64,000 bases of DNA from an uncultured Loktanella sp. (GCA_937132065.1 CAKZNT010000092.1:36519-100518), one strand, 5' to 3'; positions 17,921 to 28,390 are shown, counted from the stretch's first letter. A program made the numbers and translations. The notes: a model not told the origin generated them from the sequence alone.

Positions 17921-20026
17921 TTAATGGTTTCGCTGCGCCTTTAGCTCCAACCGACGGCGGTGCAAAACCGGTTCGGTGTAGCCAGAAGGTTGAATGCGTC
18001 CTTGAAACACCAAGTCGCAAGCCGCTTGAAAAGCGATACCATCAAAATTCGGCGCCATCGGGCGATAAAACGGATCGTCCGCATTCTGGGCATCAACGAC
18101 AACAGCCATTTTCTGCATCGCATCCATGACTTCGGCTTCGGTCACAACATCGTGGTGCAGCCAGTTGGCAAGCGCTTGACTCGAAATCCGGCAGGTCGCG
18201 CGGTCTTCCATAAGCCCCACATCGTGCACGTCAGGCACTTTGGAACAGCCCACGCCTTGATCAATCCAGCGCACAACATACCCCAGAATACCCTGCGCGT
18301 TATTCTCGACTTCGGTTGTGATAACCTCTTGAGACCATTGAGGGTTTACCGCAACAGGGATCGTCAGCAAATCATCCAGCGAGCCGCGTGCGCCGCCCGC
18401 CTTGATCTCGTTCTGAAGGGTCAGAACGTCAACCTTGTGGTAATGGGTTGCATGTAGTGTGGCCGCAGTCGGGCTTGGAACCCACGCGCAATTTGCGCCT
18501 GACTTTGGATGGGCGATTTTTGCCACCAGCATATCCGCCATCAGATCAGGCATCGCCCACATCCCTTTGCCGATCTGCGCCTTGCCCTGCAAACCACAGG
18601 CCAGACCGATATCCACATTGCGATCCTCATAAGACGTGATCCAGGGAAGACCCTTCATCTCGCCCTTGGGGACCATCGGCCCCGCTTCCATGCTTGTATG
18701 GATTTCATCGCCAGTGCGATCAAGGAAACCGGTGTTAATAAACGCAACCCGTGACTTCGCGGCGCGAATGCACTCTTTGAGATTGGCAGAGGTGCGGCGC
18801 TCCTCGTCCATGATGCCAAGTTTGACGGTGTTGCGCGGCAGGCCCAGCGCATCCTCGACCATGTCGAAAATTTCAACGGCAAAGGCCACTTCTTCGGGGC
18901 CGTGCATCTTTGGTTTCACAACATACATAGAGCCATGCACCGAGTTGCCGCCCTCGCGCGCCAGATCGTGCATCGAAATCAGGGTTGTCACAATCGCGTC
19001 CATGATCCCCTCACCCACTTCGTTGCCATCACGATCAAGCACCGCAGGGTTCGTCATCAGATGGCCAACATTGCGCACAAGCATCAATGAACGCCCCTTA
19101 GCCGTCAGCGGACCATCCGCCGTGTCATAGCTGCGATCACCCTTGAGCGTGCGGGTAAATGTCTTGCCGCCCTTGGTCACCTCTTGGGCGAGGTCACCCT
19201 TCATCAGGCCAAGCCAGTTGCCGTAGGCTTCGACCTTATCTTCGGCATCCACGGCCGCGACGCTGTCTTCGCAATCCATAATCGCGGACATCGCGGATTC
19301 AAGGACGATGTCGGAAATGCCTGCACTATCCTGCCCTGCAATCTGGCTGCTCGGGTCAACGTGGATCTCAACCAAAAGGCCATTTACGCGCAGCAATGTG
19401 ATCTTGGCCGCACCGCGGGTGGCATGGCCGACCAGTTGTGCGGGATCCTTAAGGGCAAGAGCGTCCATATCGACATCGGTCCAAGACCCGTTGGCCAGTG
19501 GTGCAACCGCATCAAGATGCGCACGCCCCCATGCGATAACCTGAGCGCCACGATCAGGATCATACCCCTTGCCAGCCGCCACAGAGCCGAGCGCATCCGT
19601 GCCATAAAGGGCATCATAGAGGCTCCCCCAACGGGCATTTGCCGCGTTCAGCGCAAAGCGCGCGTTGTTGATCGGCACAACCAGTTGTGGACCCGGAATA
19701 AGCGCGATTTCGGGGTCAACATTGGTGGTCTCGATCTCAAAGTCCGGCCCTTCGGGGACAAGATAACCGATGTCACGCAAAAACGCCTGATATGCGTCAG
19801 CATCGGCGGTGCGGTTGGCCAGATGCCATGCATCAACCTGATCCTGTATCTCTTCCCGCTTTTTCAAAAGCGCGACATTGCGCGGGCCCATCGTATGCAC
19901 AAGATTTGCAAATGATTTCCAGAAATGATCTGCCGAAATGCCCGTATCCGGTAGCGCCTTGTTTTCAAGAAAATCGACAAGACGGTGATCGACCTGCAAT
20001 TCATGTTTGTTGATACGTTCAGCCAT
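17921..20026 (-). CDS. glcB: Malate synthase G
   Basis: Condenses glyoxylate and acetyl-CoA to malate in the cytoplasm, as part of the glyoxylate bypass or glycolate assimilation. The 701 residues are normal for the monomeric G isoform. Conserved blocks are [85 protein letters not shown], and [13 protein letters not shown], which holds the catalytic Asp. It is divergent from pepN. The FAD-linked oxidase at 37.4 kb could supply glyoxylate if it acts on glycolate, but the genes are far apart. Confidence 0.97.
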   Translation of the reverse strand: MAERINKHELQVDHRLVDFLENKALPDTGISADHFWKSFANLVHTMGPRNVALLKKREEIQDQVDAWHLANRTADADAYQAFLRDIGYLVPEGPDFEIETTNVDPEIALIPGPQLVVPINNARFALNAANARWGSLYDALYGTDALGSVAAGKGYDPDRGAQVIAWGRAHLDAVAPLANGSWTDVDMDALALKDPAQLVGHATRGAAKITLLRVNGLLVEIHVDPSSQIAGQDSAGISDIVLESAMSAIMDCEDSVAAVDAEDKVEAYGNWLGLMKGDLAQEVTKGGKTFTRTLKGDRSYDTADGPLTAKGRSLMLVRNVGHLMTNPAVLDRDGNEVGEGIMDAIVTTLISMHDLAREGGNSVHGSMYVVKPKMHGPEEVAFAVEIFDMVEDALGLPRNTVKLGIMDEERRTSANLKECIRAAKSRVAFINTGFLDRTGDEIHTSMEAGPMVPKGEMKGLPWITSYEDRNVDIGLACGLQGKAQIGKGMWAMPDLMADMLVAKIAHPKSGANCAWVPSPTAATLHATHYHKVDVLTLQNEIKAGGARGSLDDLLTIPVAVNPQWSQEVITTEVENNAQGILGYVVRWIDQGVGCSKVPDVHDVGLMEDRATCRISSQALANWLHHDVVTEAEVMDAMQKMAVVVDAQNADDPFYRPMAPNFDGIAFQAACDLVFQGRIQPSGYTEPVLHRRRLELKAQRNH

Positions 20027-20231
20027 GTCGTAGTCCTTTAGGGCGGTACACCGTTGTGCACATATTCTGGATATGCCTGACTGCTACGACAAAAGCCGCT
20101 AAGAGGCAACATTTCGGGCAGCAGGAACCCTGAACTATTTTACCTGCGTTTGATGACCGAACCACCCGTCTTGCAGCCTGTTTGCACAGCGCCTAATGTC
20201 CCATCAATCCCACATTGCAAGGACATCCCCG

Positions 20232-22769
20232 ATGCAAGACGCAAGTCCCCAGACGATCTATTTGGCCGATTATACCCCCCCCGCTTATCTCGTTGAAACG
20301 GTTCACCTGACCTTTAAGCTTGATCCCGATGCGACCCGTGTGATCTCGAAGGTCGCGTTTCGCCCCAATCCGGATGCGCAAAGCGACCGGTTTTTCCTGC
20401 ATGGTGAAGACCTGACGCTGATCTCGGCGAAGATCGACGGGCAGGTTGTCACGCCTGAAGTGACCGACAAAGGGCTGACCTGCGCTGTGCCAGACAAGCC
20501 GTTTATCTGGGAAGCCGAAGTCGAAATCGCGCCCGCCAGCAATACCGCCCTTGAGGGGCTTTATATGTCTGGCGGCATGTATTGCACCCAGTGCGAGGCC
20601 GAAGGGTTCCGCAAAATTACCTATTACCCTGACCGCCCCGATGTCATGGCCGTGTTCACGGTCGAGATCGAAAGCGCGCTGCCTGTGCTATTGTCCAACG
20701 GCAACCCTGTGTCGCGCGGCGCATGGCATGACCCGTGGCCAAAGCCCGCCTACCTCTTCGCGCTTGTTGCGGGTGATCTGCTCGCCCACGCGGACAGCTT
20801 TACGACAATGTCGGGCAAGGATGTTGATCTCAATATCTATGTGCGCCGCGGCGACGAGGACAAATGCGCCTTTGGCATGGAAGCCCTCAAGGCGTCGATG
20901 CAATGGGATGAAGACGTTTACGGGCGTGAATACGACTTGGACATTTTCAACATTGTTGCCGTCGATGACTTTAATATGGGCGCAATGGAGAACAAGGGCT
21001 TGAACATTTTCAACTCGTCCTGTGTTTTGGCCTCCCCCGAGACGGCATCAGACGCAAACTTCGAGCGCATCGAAGCGATCATCGCACATGAGTATTTTCA
21101 CAACTGGACAGGCAACAGGATTACCTGCCGTGACTGGTTCCAGCTGTGTCTGAAAGAAGGGCTGACCGTATTTCGCGATGCGCAGTTCACGGGCGATATG
21201 CGTGGCCATGCCGTCAAGCGGATCGACGATGCACTGATGATGCGCGGCCATCAATTCCCCGAGGATCGCGGGCCGCTTGCGCATCCTGTGCGCCCTGCCA
21301 GCTTTGTCGAGATCAACAACTTTTACACCGCCACCGTCTATGAAAAAGGCGCAGAAGTCATCGGCATGCTCAAGCGGCTGGTTGGTGACGCGGCCTACGC
21401 CGCCGCTTGCACGCTCTACTTTGACCGCCACGACGGGGACGCCGCGACAATCGAAGACTGGCTGGCCGCCTTTGAAGATACAACGGGCCGTGACTTGACC
21501 CAGTTTGCGCGCTGGTATTCGCAAGCAGGCACACCGCATCTGCATGTGAGCGAAGCTTTCGAGGGCGACACCTACACCCTGACCCTGCGCCAAGAGCTAC
21601 CTGAAACCCCCGACAAAAGTCCGAAAGAGGCGCAGGTTATTCCTGTTTCGATGGGCTTGCTTGCGCAGGACGGGCGCGAACTACTGGCGACACAAACGCT
21701 TGAACTTACCACATTCGAGGAAAGCTATACATTTGCGGGCATCACCGAGCGGCCCATCCTGTCGGTGTTGCGCGATTTTTCTGCGCCCGTTGTTTTGCAT
21801 CACGCGCAGTCCTCTACGGATCGCGCGGTTTTGCTTGCCCATGACACCGATCCGTTCAACCGCTGGGACGCAGGGCGGATGTTGGCTGGCGAGGTCCTTG
21901 CCGATATGATCGACACGGGTGCAAGCCCGAGCCGCGCATTTCTTGACGGGATGCTCGCGGTCTTGCGCGATGACAGCCTTGATCCGCAGTTTCGCGCGCT
22001 TGCGCTGTCGCTGCCCTCACAAGCCGACACCGCGCAAGCCATTGTCGATGCAGGCGGCGTGCCTGACCCCCACGACATCCACCTCGCCCACGAGGCGCTG
22101 CGACTGCAAGTTTCCCAACATCTTCAAGATGTTATACCACGTATTTACGCCGAAATGACAGTCACTGGCCCATATAATCCCTGCGCCAAGGATGTCGGGA
22201 AGCGCGCGCTTGGTAACGCCATGCTCAGCTATATGAGCCTCACGGACGGCGGACATCAGGCCGCTATCCAATACGAGCAGGCCGACAATATGACACAGCA
22301 GCAGGCGGCACTTGGCGTCCTTCTGAGAATTGATGCAGGCCAAGATCAACTGGCCGCCTTCGAGGCGCAATGGGGCGATGACCGGCTTGTCATGGACAAG
22401 TGGTTCGGGATGCAGGTTGCTTGCGCAAGCCCCGCTGACGCCGTGGAAGTTGCGCGCAAGCTGATTGCACACCCCAAGTTCGACTGGCGCAATCCAAACC
22501 GCTTTCGTGCAGTGTTGGGCGCGCTTACGGGCAATCAGGCCGGCTTTCATGCCGCCGACGGATCGGGCTATGACCTTCTCGCTGATTGCCTGATCAAGCT
22601 TGATCCCATCAATCCGCAAACAACCGCACGGGTCGCCACGGCCTTCAAGACATGGAAGCGGTATAGCCCCGAGCGCCAAGCGCAAATGCGCAGCGCTCTC
22701 CAGCGGATCAAGGACACCCCGAACCTGAGCGGCGATACGCTCGAGATCGTCAGCCGAATCTTGGGCTAG
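20232..22769 (+). CDS. pepN: Aminopeptidase N (M1 family)
   Basis: Zinc metallopeptidase removing N-terminal residues from peptides in the cytoplasm. The 845 residues are close to E. coli PepN. Visible motifs are the GAMEN exopeptidase motif at about 250-254, and the zinc site HEYFHNW with His286, Glu287, His290 and the third ligand Glu309. The middle beta and C-terminal helical domains follow. The start at 20232 is chosen for an AAGGA site about 9 nt upstream; an ATG at 20196 lacks one. The stop overlaps that of the convergent transglycosylase-like gene by four bases (CTAG). Confidence 0.96.
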   Translation: MQDASPQTIYLADYTPPAYLVETVHLTFKLDPDATRVISKVAFRPNPDAQSDRFFLHGEDLTLISAKIDGQVVTPEVTDKGLTCAVPDKPFIWEAEVEIAPASNTALEGLYMSGGMYCTQCEAEGFRKITYYPDRPDVMAVFTVEIESALPVLLSNGNPVSRGAWHDPWPKPAYLFALVAGDLLAHADSFTTMSGKDVDLNIYVRRGDEDKCAFGMEALKASMQWDEDVYGREYDLDIFNIVAVDDFNMGAMENKGLNIFNSSCVLASPETASDANFERIEAIIAHEYFHNWTGNRITCRDWFQLCLKEGLTVFRDAQFTGDMRGHAVKRIDDALMMRGHQFPEDRGPLAHPVRPASFVEINNFYTATVYEKGAEVIGMLKRLVGDAAYAAACTLYFDRHDGDAATIEDWLAAFEDTTGRDLTQFARWYSQAGTPHLHVSEAFEGDTYTLTLRQELPETPDKSPKEAQVIPVSMGLLAQDGRELLATQTLELTTFEESYTFAGITERPILSVLRDFSAPVVLHHAQSSTDRAVLLAHDTDPFNRWDAGRMLAGEVLADMIDTGASPSRAFLDGMLAVLRDDSLDPQFRALALSLPSQADTAQAIVDAGGVPDPHDIHLAHEALRLQVSQHLQDVIPRIYAEMTVTGPYNPCAKDVGKRALGNAMLSYMSLTDGGHQAAIQYEQADNMTQQQAALGVLLRIDAGQDQLAAFEAQWGDDRLVMDKWFGMQVACASPADAVEVARKLIAHPKFDWRNPNRFRAVLGALTGNQAGFHAADGSGYDLLADCLIKLDPINPQTTARVATAFKTWKRYSPERQAQMRSALQRIKDTPNLSGDTLEIVSRILG

Positions 22770-23581
22770 CCCTTGGTTGAAATGGTTTCCGTCCAAGCCG
22801 CAGTGTTTGGGCGGGCCTGCGGGCGGGTGCTTTCGAGGGGTTGGCAATAGGTTTGCCGCCGCGTCCAGTTCGCCATTTCGGCAATCTTTGACGGCTTGGT
22901 CATAGGGCCCCAATCCGCCGCAACGCCGCGCCAGCGACTATCGCGCAGCGCCACCGCCTGATCGCGTTTGACGGTCACGGCCATAATGCGCGCGGCACAG
23001 GACAGGTTATCGACGGGGTTCTTCAATGCCTCGCCCGTGGTCGCACGGCAGCCATATCTGCGGGCGGTATCGGGGTAAATCTGGAGCAGACCGAACCAAA
23101 GCCCGCCGCCCCCAACCGCGCGCGGATTATAGGTGCTTTCGTGTTTGGACAGAGCCGACATCATACCCACCCAGAACGCGCTGCGGAGCGTGGGGGAATT
23201 CTGCGCATATGCGGGACACCAGCGCTCGATGTCGCGCGGGATGACCGAATCGAGCTGCGCGCCATCGGGTCCAACAGCGGCCATCGCGGTGCGGGTCCAT
23301 ATCTTTGACCCGCCATTTGTATCCCAACGGGTGCGGGGCACAAAACGGGTGCGCGCAACGGGGCGGATCGTCGGCGGGGACGTTTCAATGGTGACGGGAT
23401 ACCGTATCAGGTAGGCAGGCCGTTCCTTGGCACGAAATGAAGCAAGCGCCAGCGTCGCCGCCGCAACACGCGCAGCAGCTGCATCATCGCGCGAAAATGG
23501 CCGCACCGCGGGATCTGCACACACAGAGCCCGCGATTGCCAAGGCCATAATCCCCCCCAGGAATGTCTTGAGCATCATCAT
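22766..23581 (-). CDS. Lytic transglycosylase-like SLT-domain protein, secreted
   Basis: A 271-residue protein with a signal peptide (MMMLKTFLGGIMALAIAGSVCA) and a C-terminal domain resembling the lysozyme-like SLT fold. The expected catalytic Glu is in SKHESTYNPRA, followed by GLLQIYPDTARRYGC, the usual G-LLQ-xP block. It would cleave peptidoglycan glycan strands in the periplasm. The region between the signal and the SLT domain (about 25-115) is Arg-rich and has no recognisable fold. Three ATG codons in a row plus a TTG three codons upstream make the exact start uncertain. Its stop overlaps pepN (CTAG). Confidence 0.8.
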   Translation of the reverse strand: MMMLKTFLGGIMALAIAGSVCADPAVRPFSRDDAAAARVAAATLALASFRAKERPAYLIRYPVTIETSPPTIRPVARTRFVPRTRWDTNGGSKIWTRTAMAAVGPDGAQLDSVIPRDIERWCPAYAQNSPTLRSAFWVGMMSALSKHESTYNPRAVGGGGLWFGLLQIYPDTARRYGCRATTGEALKNPVDNLSCAARIMAVTVKRDQAVALRDSRWRGVAADWGPMTKPSKIAEMANWTRRQTYCQPLESTRPQARPNTAAWTETISTKG

Positions 23582-23701
23582 AATGCGCAATCTGCCCGCA
23601 AATGGCCCCTAGGGGCAAGTAAAACGAATGCAGCGCGCCTTGCCGCGCCCGCGCGACTGGCATAGAACCGCCATTGAGATAACGCGCGCGGAGTTTGCCC
23701 A

Positions 23702-25213
23702 ATGCTAGACCTGACCTACACAGCCCCTACCCCAAAAGTGATCGCAGGCGCCCAGAATGACTGGGAGTTGGTCATCGGGCTTGAGGTCCACGCGCAGGTC
23801 GCCACCAAGGCAAAGCTGTTCTCGGGCGCATCGACGCAGTTTGGCGCCGAGCCAAACAGCAACGTGGCCTTTGTGGATGCGGGCATGCCCGGCATGTTGC
23901 CTGTCATCAACGAAGAGTGTGTGGCCTACGCGGTGCGCACGGGGCTTGGCCTTAAGGCCGAAATTAACTTGCACTCGGCATTTGACCGCAAGAACTATTT
24001 CTATCCTGACTTGCCGCAGGGCTACCAGATTTCCCAGCTTTACCACCCGATTGTCGGGGAAGGTGAGGTCTTGGTCGAAATGGGCAACGGTGAGGCGCGC
24101 ACGGTGCGCATCGAACGCATTCATCTAGAGCAGGACGCAGGTAAATCCATTCACGACATGGACCCGAACATGTCGTTTGTTGACCTGAACCGCACGGGCG
24201 TGGCGTTGATGGAAATCGTCTCCAAGCCCGACATCCGTGGCCCCGAAGAGGCCGCCGCCTATGTCGCCAAACTGCGCCAGATTCTGCGCTATCTGGGGAC
24301 GTGTGACGGCAACATGCAAAACGGCAACCTGCGGGCCGATGTCAACGTGTCGATCTGCAAGCCGGGTCAATACGAAAAGTATCAGGAAACGCAGGATTTC
24401 AGCCACCTCGGCACGCGCTGCGAAATCAAGAACATGAACTCGATGCGCTTTATTCAGGCGGCAATCGACGTGGAGGCTCGTCGCCAGATCGCACTGATTG
24501 AGGACGGTAAAGAGGTTGTGCAGGAAACCCGCCTTTATGATCCTGACAAGAACGAGACCCGCTCAATGCGCTCCAAAGAAGAAGCGCATGATTATCGGTA
24601 TTTCCCCGACCCCGATTTGCTGCCGCTCGAGATCGAGCAAGCGTGGGTTGACGACATTGAAGCCAACCTTCCCGAATTGCCTGACGCTAAGAAGGCGCGG
24701 TTTATCAATGACTTCGGGCTTTCGGACTATGATGCCTCGGTGCTGACGGCAGACGTCGAAAACGCGGTTTTCTTTGAGGCCGTGGCCGCTGGCGCTGACG
24801 GAAAACTGGCCGCGAACTGGGTGATCAACGAGCTATTCGGACGTCTCAAGAAGGACGAGAAAGACATCACAGACAGCCCGATCTCGGCGGCACGGATCGG
24901 CCAGATTGTGGCGTTGATCAAATCCGACGCCATCTCTGGCAAGATCGCCAAGGACGTCTTTGAAATCGCCTATACCCAAGATCGCGACCCCGCAGAAATC
25001 GTCGAGACCGAAGGCATGAAGCAGGTCACCGACACTGGCGCAATCGAAGCCGCGGTAGACGAGATCATTGCAGCCAACCCCGCCCAAGTGGAAAAGGCGA
25101 AAGCCAATCCAAAGCTGGCAGGCTGGTTCGTGGGTCAGGTGATGAAATCGACAGGCGGCAAAGCCAACCCAGCGATGGTCAATCAGTTGATTGCGCAGAA
25201 ACTCGGGCTGTAA
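23702..25213 (+). CDS. gatB: Aspartyl/glutamyl-tRNA(Asn/Gln) amidotransferase subunit B
   Basis: GatB recognises misacylated Glu-tRNA(Gln) or Asp-tRNA(Asn), activates the acyl group, and with GatA and GatC converts it to Gln- or Asn-tRNA. The 503 residues match the family. Catalytic-core blocks are [35 protein letters not shown] and RCEIKNMNS, then the C-terminal tRNA-binding YqeY-like domain ending [17 protein letters not shown] lies about 10 nt before the ATG. gatA and gatC are not in the window. Confidence 0.97.
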   Translation: MLDLTYTAPTPKVIAGAQNDWELVIGLEVHAQVATKAKLFSGASTQFGAEPNSNVAFVDAGMPGMLPVINEECVAYAVRTGLGLKAEINLHSAFDRKNYFYPDLPQGYQISQLYHPIVGEGEVLVEMGNGEARTVRIERIHLEQDAGKSIHDMDPNMSFVDLNRTGVALMEIVSKPDIRGPEEAAAYVAKLRQILRYLGTCDGNMQNGNLRADVNVSICKPGQYEKYQETQDFSHLGTRCEIKNMNSMRFIQAAIDVEARRQIALIEDGKEVVQETRLYDPDKNETRSMRSKEEAHDYRYFPDPDLLPLEIEQAWVDDIEANLPELPDAKKARFINDFGLSDYDASVLTADVENAVFFEAVAAGADGKLAANWVINELFGRLKKDEKDITDSPISAARIGQIVALIKSDAISGKIAKDVFEIAYTQDRDPAEIVETEGMKQVTDTGAIEAAVDEIIAANPAQVEKAKANPKLAGWFVGQVMKSTGGKANPAMVNQLIAQKLGL

Positions 25214-25219
25214 AGGCAC

Positions 25220-25235
25220 ATGGGTTAAAACCCAT
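25220..25235. repeat. Short inverted repeat after gatB
   Basis: Arms ATGGGTT and AACCCAT separated by two bases, six bases past the gatB stop, followed by CCTACG. Short ATGGGTT/AACCCAT palindromes flanked by CCTAC recur in roseobacter intergenic regions as far as I recall, so this may be a repeat element rather than a terminator; no T-tract follows. Confidence 0.4.
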
Positions 25236-25276
25236 CCTACGCGCAGGCTGACCAAAACACGGGGGAGGTGCGAGTA

Positions 25277-25788
25277 GTGAGCAAGCCAACCATCACGCCC
25301 GTCTGCGCGTTTGATATTGCCGCGAATGGCACAGCGCAGGCTGTCACGGACGACTGGCCTGATATTGAACCCGTGGACGGAGGTTACCGCTGGCTGCACT
25401 TTAACCGCACTGAGGCAGAGTTTGAGGCTTGGGCCAACGCGCTGCCATTGATGCAGGCGACGCCCCACGCTCCATCAGCGGCTTCATCGCCGCCCTCGCA
25501 TTCGGACTGACGAAACGGATTGAAACCGTGTCACTCGGGCCTTTGACCCCAAAGCGACACCCCTTTCTTGCGGCAAGGGCTGCAACCGCACTTGGGCGCA
25601 ACACCTATGTGCTGTCGATCATCGCGGCGGCTTTCTTGCCGCTGGGCTTTTTGACGGGGCTCTTCGGGATCAATGTTGGCGGCATGCCATTGATCGACTC
25701 GCAGGCAGGGTGTGTGATTATTGCGGGTGGATGTGTTGCGATTGGGGCACTTGTGATCCTGGCGTTCAGCTATTTGCGTTGGCTCTGA
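25277..25788 (+). pseudogene. Broken CorA/ZntB-type metal ion transporter gene
   Basis: Two fragments in different frames resemble the ends of one CorA-family transporter. The first, from GTG 25277 (GGAGG ribosome site upstream) to 25510, has the N-terminal pattern ending YRWLHFNRTEAEFEAW. The second, covering about 25480-25788, has the C-terminal part: GRNTYVLSI, FLPLGFLTGLFGINVGG, then a second membrane segment. GINVGGMP stands in the place of the CorA-family GMN region, as in ZntB-like proteins. Most of the roughly 200-residue cytoplasmic middle is missing, and the frame changes, so an internal deletion plus frameshift is the simplest reading. Not likely to make a functional channel. Confidence 0.7.
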
Positions 25789-25914
25789 TCCAGCCATAGC
25801 GGTGCGCACGTTCGCCAACCACAACCCCTAGCGGTTCGGAAAATATCCAGCGAAACCTTGGATTTGCGGGCCGTTCTTGATACAAACAGCAAGTGGAAAT
25901 TAAAGGGTGGCCCT

Positions 25915-26283
25915 ATGTCGTCATACGAATACAAGATTGTTCCAGCACCAAAAACGGGGCTGAAAGCGAAAGGCTTGAAGACCGCTGAAGACCGGTTTGC
26001 CAATGCGCTTGAGACGACAATGAACACACTTGGCGCGCAAGGCTGGGAATATCAACGCACCGACACCCTGCCTTGTGAAGAGCGGTCCGGCCTGACAAAA
26101 CGGGTCACGACATTTCAAAACATGCTTGTTTTCCGGCGCACAATTGCCGCCGAAACAAATGTTGAAACACCCCAAGAGCGGGTCGCCACAACTATCGCTC
26201 CTGTCGTCGCATCGCCAAAAATCGAGGCAAAGCCGCTGGAGGCCGATCCTGCGCGCACAGAGCCGCAGGTCGCCGCCGAATAA
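25915..26283 (+). CDS. DUF4177 domain protein
   Basis: A 122-residue cytoplasmic protein. The N-terminal 75 residues match the small DUF4177 domain: YEYKIVPAPKTG, ALETTMNTLGAQGWEYQRTDTL, and a final MLVFRR strand. The remaining tail is rich in Ala, Pro, Glu and Thr and probably disordered. The start at 25915 has AAGGG upstream. Function is unknown. Its stop is directly adjacent to the stop of the convergent bolA gene with no base between. Confidence 0.75.
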   Translation: MSSYEYKIVPAPKTGLKAKGLKTAEDRFANALETTMNTLGAQGWEYQRTDTLPCEERSGLTKRVTTFQNMLVFRRTIAAETNVETPQERVATTIAPVVASPKIEAKPLEADPARTEPQVAAE

Positions 26284-26547
26284 TCACGACACGTCGAGTG
26301 CAAGGGCGTGGATACGCCCGATAATCGCGGGGCCAAGGGCTGTGTGAATAGCGCGGTGGCGCGCAATACGTGACATGGATGCAAATTCAGGGGCGCTCAT
26401 CACGATACGCCAGTGGCTTTCGCCCGACCCGTCATCACCCGCGTGACCGCTATGCAGGCTGCTTTCGTTGATCACCGACAGGGTGTTCGTTGCAAAGGCG
26501 TTTTCCAACGCCGCTTTTATCTCAATGTCCAGCCCCATTATTTTCAC
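26284..26547 (-). CDS. bolA: BolA family protein
   Basis: An 87-residue protein of the BolA family, which pairs with monothiol glutaredoxins to handle [2Fe-2S] clusters and affects cell shape and stress responses. Typical blocks are the N-terminal helix IEIKAALENAF, the HSGHAGDDGSGESHWRIV strand pair with candidate cluster-binding His residues, and the SRIARHRAIHTAL helix. It is divergent from the J-domain gene across about 70 bp, an arrangement known from related Rhodobacteraceae. Confidence 0.92.
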   Translation of the reverse strand: MKIMGLDIEIKAALENAFATNTLSVINESSLHSGHAGDDGSGESHWRIVMSAPEFASMSRIARHRAIHTALGPAIIGRIHALALDVS

Positions 26548-26618
26548 CTAGCCCCCTTCAATCTGACAGTCAGAGGCTTAAAGTCTATTGGCCGAGTCGG
26601 AAAGGTTTGAGTAGCGTT

Positions 26619-27251
26619 ATGAAGAAAAATGACCCCTTTGGTTTTGACATGTCCGTGTCATCCTCCAAAAAGAAGAATCCACGCGGACGGCGTGGGATGT
26701 CGGGTGCATCCGAAACCTCACAGCGGGTCTGTGATCATGCGGGCTGTGAAGAGGCGGGCCAGTATCGTGCGCCACGCTCGCCAGACGTGCTTGATGATTA
26801 TATCTGGTTCTGCCAGCAGCACGTGCGCGAGTATAACCTCAAGTGGAATTTCTTTGACACCACCTCAGAGGCAGAGCTGGCCGCGCAGATGGATCAGGAC
26901 CGTGTCTGGGAACGCCCGACCAAGCCGTTTGGCAAGCGCTCCGAAGAGCAACGCGCATGGGCGCGCCTTGGCGTGGACGACCCCCATCAGGTGCTTGGTG
27001 CAAATGCGACCCAGAACCCCGGAAAAGGACCAGCCGCAGGCCGCCGCCTGCCCGCAACCGAGCGGCGCGCGATCGAAATTCTGGAAGCCAAAGACAACTG
27101 GACAAAGCCCGAAATTCGCAAGCAATATAAGTCGCTTATCAAGGTGCTTCACCCTGATATGAACGGCGGTGATCGCAGTCAGGAAGACCAGTTGAACGAG
27201 GTTGTTTGGGCGTGGGACCAGATCAAGACAAGCCGCAGCTTTAAAGACTAA
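26619..27251 (+). CDS. J-domain protein (DnaJ-like)
   Basis: A 210-residue protein with a C-terminal J domain: residues about 145-205 end in KSLIKVLHPDMNGGD, containing the HPD motif that stimulates DnaK ATPase. The first part includes a Cys/His-containing segment (VCDHAGCEEAG and WFCQQHVREYN) that may bind a metal ion, and lacks the Gly/Phe and zinc-finger regions of true DnaJ. It is likely a specialised DnaK co-chaperone. In related genomes this gene is usually followed by cobS and cobT; here about 2.8 kb of other genes intervene. Confidence 0.85.
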   Translation: MKKNDPFGFDMSVSSSKKKNPRGRRGMSGASETSQRVCDHAGCEEAGQYRAPRSPDVLDDYIWFCQQHVREYNLKWNFFDTTSEAELAAQMDQDRVWERPTKPFGKRSEEQRAWARLGVDDPHQVLGANATQNPGKGPAAGRRLPATERRAIEILEAKDNWTKPEIRKQYKSLIKVLHPDMNGGDRSQEDQLNEVVWAWDQIKTSRSFKD

Positions 27252-27769
27252 AAGTAGCTGCTGTCGTTGCGCGGCAGGTCAACATAAAGAATGCTATCGT
27301 ATTCGGCGCGCTGCACCTTGAACATCAAGTGCGCCGAAAACAACGCGCAGGCCCAAACGAGGGCCAGTAGCGGCGCTCCGAACAGCGTGACCACCAAGGT
27401 GAACGGCCCAAACATTGTGCCGTATAGCGGTAGCGCAAGCGTCCCACCGATCACCGCGCCAACCAAGCTGATCCAGACCGCGCCAATTGCCGCGCGCATC
27501 GCGCCGCGTGACCCTGCATGGCCCATCCAGTCGCGGCCAATATATAGCCCGGCACAGCCGCCGATCGCACTCGAAAGCATTATCCAGTAGTTATAGGTGG
27601 TGAATGGCGTGATCCAGGCGGCAGCACCGCCCAACGTTAGCACAACATTTAGCCCAAGCATCGCTCCGAAAATGGCCACGCCAAGGTAGGCCATAAACAG
27701 GCTCCGCTCGCCCTGCGTGCGTCGTTCGCGCTGAAATGGGCGCAAAAAGGGTGTAATCTGGTTCAACAT
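27248..27769 (-). CDS. Four-helix membrane protein of unknown function
   Basis: A 173-residue inner-membrane protein with four hydrophobic segments, starting around FMAYLGVAIFG, YWIMLSSAIGG, AVWISLVGAVIGG and TLVVTLFGAPLL. The N-terminal 25 residues are basic and probably cytoplasmic. No family is recognised. Its stop overlaps that of the J-domain gene by four bases (CTAA on the plus strand). GGGAAC lies just before the ATG. Confidence 0.7.
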   Translation of the reverse strand: MLNQITPFLRPFQRERRTQGERSLFMAYLGVAIFGAMLGLNVVLTLGGAAAWITPFTTYNYWIMLSSAIGGCAGLYIGRDWMGHAGSRGAMRAAIGAVWISLVGAVIGGTLALPLYGTMFGPFTLVVTLFGAPLLALVWACALFSAHLMFKVQRAEYDSILYVDLPRNDSSYF

Positions 27770-27876
27770 GTTCCCATACAGTTAACATGGAAGCTGCAAA
27801 TCGCCCTATATTGATTGGGAAATGGACTGTTTCTGGTTTCGCGCCAGTCGCGCCGCGAAAATCAATAACAGACAGC

Positions 27877-27905
27877 AAAAAGCCCCCACAGTTTGCGAGG
27901 GCTTT
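27877..27905 (-). terminator. Terminator after msrB
   Basis: Read on the minus strand: AAAGCCC, a 13-nt loop, then GGGCTTT followed by further T residues. It begins about 24 bp past the msrB stop and separates it from the membrane-protein gene. Confidence 0.65.
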
Positions 27906-27928
27906 GGGCGTGATATAAGCGGGAGCAC

Positions 27929-28390
27929 TTAGGCTGCGTTAAACACCAGACTTGCACCATTCAGGCAGTGGCGTTTGCCCGTTGGTTTTGGCCCATCATC
28001 AAAGATATGCCCCAAGTGGCTGCCACAACGGCGGCAATGCACCTCAGTGCGGGTCGAAAACAACGTATTGTCCTCTTTTGTGCCAACAGCGTTCTGAAGG
28101 CTTGCGTAAAAGCTTGGCCAGCCCGTGCCGCTATCGAACTTTGTTTCGCTTGAATACAACGCAAGATCGCAGCCACGGCAGCTATATGTGCCTGCGCTGT
28201 AATTGGCATCCAGCGGGCTTGTCCCTGCCCGCTCGGTCGCCTCGTGGCGCATGACCTGATACTGCAAGTCGGTTAACATTGCCTTCCACTGTGCATCGGT
28301 GCGGGTAATTTCAAAGGTTTCTGCGCGCAGTGCGACAGGTGCAACCGCACCCATCAGGGCTGTCAGGGTAAAGGTTCGGCGATTCATCAT
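27929..28390 (-). CDS. msrB: Exported peptide-methionine (R)-S-oxide reductase
   Basis: Reduces methionine-R-sulphoxide in oxidised proteins. The 153 residues begin with MMNRRTFTLTALMG, a twin-arginine-like or Sec signal ending near LRAE, so the enzyme should act outside the cytoplasm. The fold is the MsrB type: CRGC and CRRC pairs for structural zinc, GTGWPSFY, GSHLGHIFDDG, and the catalytic Cys in GKRHCLNGASL (RHC in place of the usual RFC or RYC). GGAG lies 10 nt upstream of the first ATG. It follows the sigma/anti-sigma pair on the same strand, across about 230 bp holding a perfect inverted repeat. Confidence 0.92.
   Translation of the reverse strand: MMNRRTFTLTALMGAVAPVALRAETFEITRTDAQWKAMLTDLQYQVMRHEATERAGTSPLDANYSAGTYSCRGCDLALYSSETKFDSGTGWPSFYASLQNAVGTKEDNTLFSTRTEVHCRRCGSHLGHIFDDGPKPTGKRHCLNGASLVFNAA

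Noticed and set aside
20056..20061. A single GTGCAC upstream of glcB as a third copy of the repeat element
   Set aside because: Only one hexamer is present, without the 11-bp spaced partners or adjacent hairpin.
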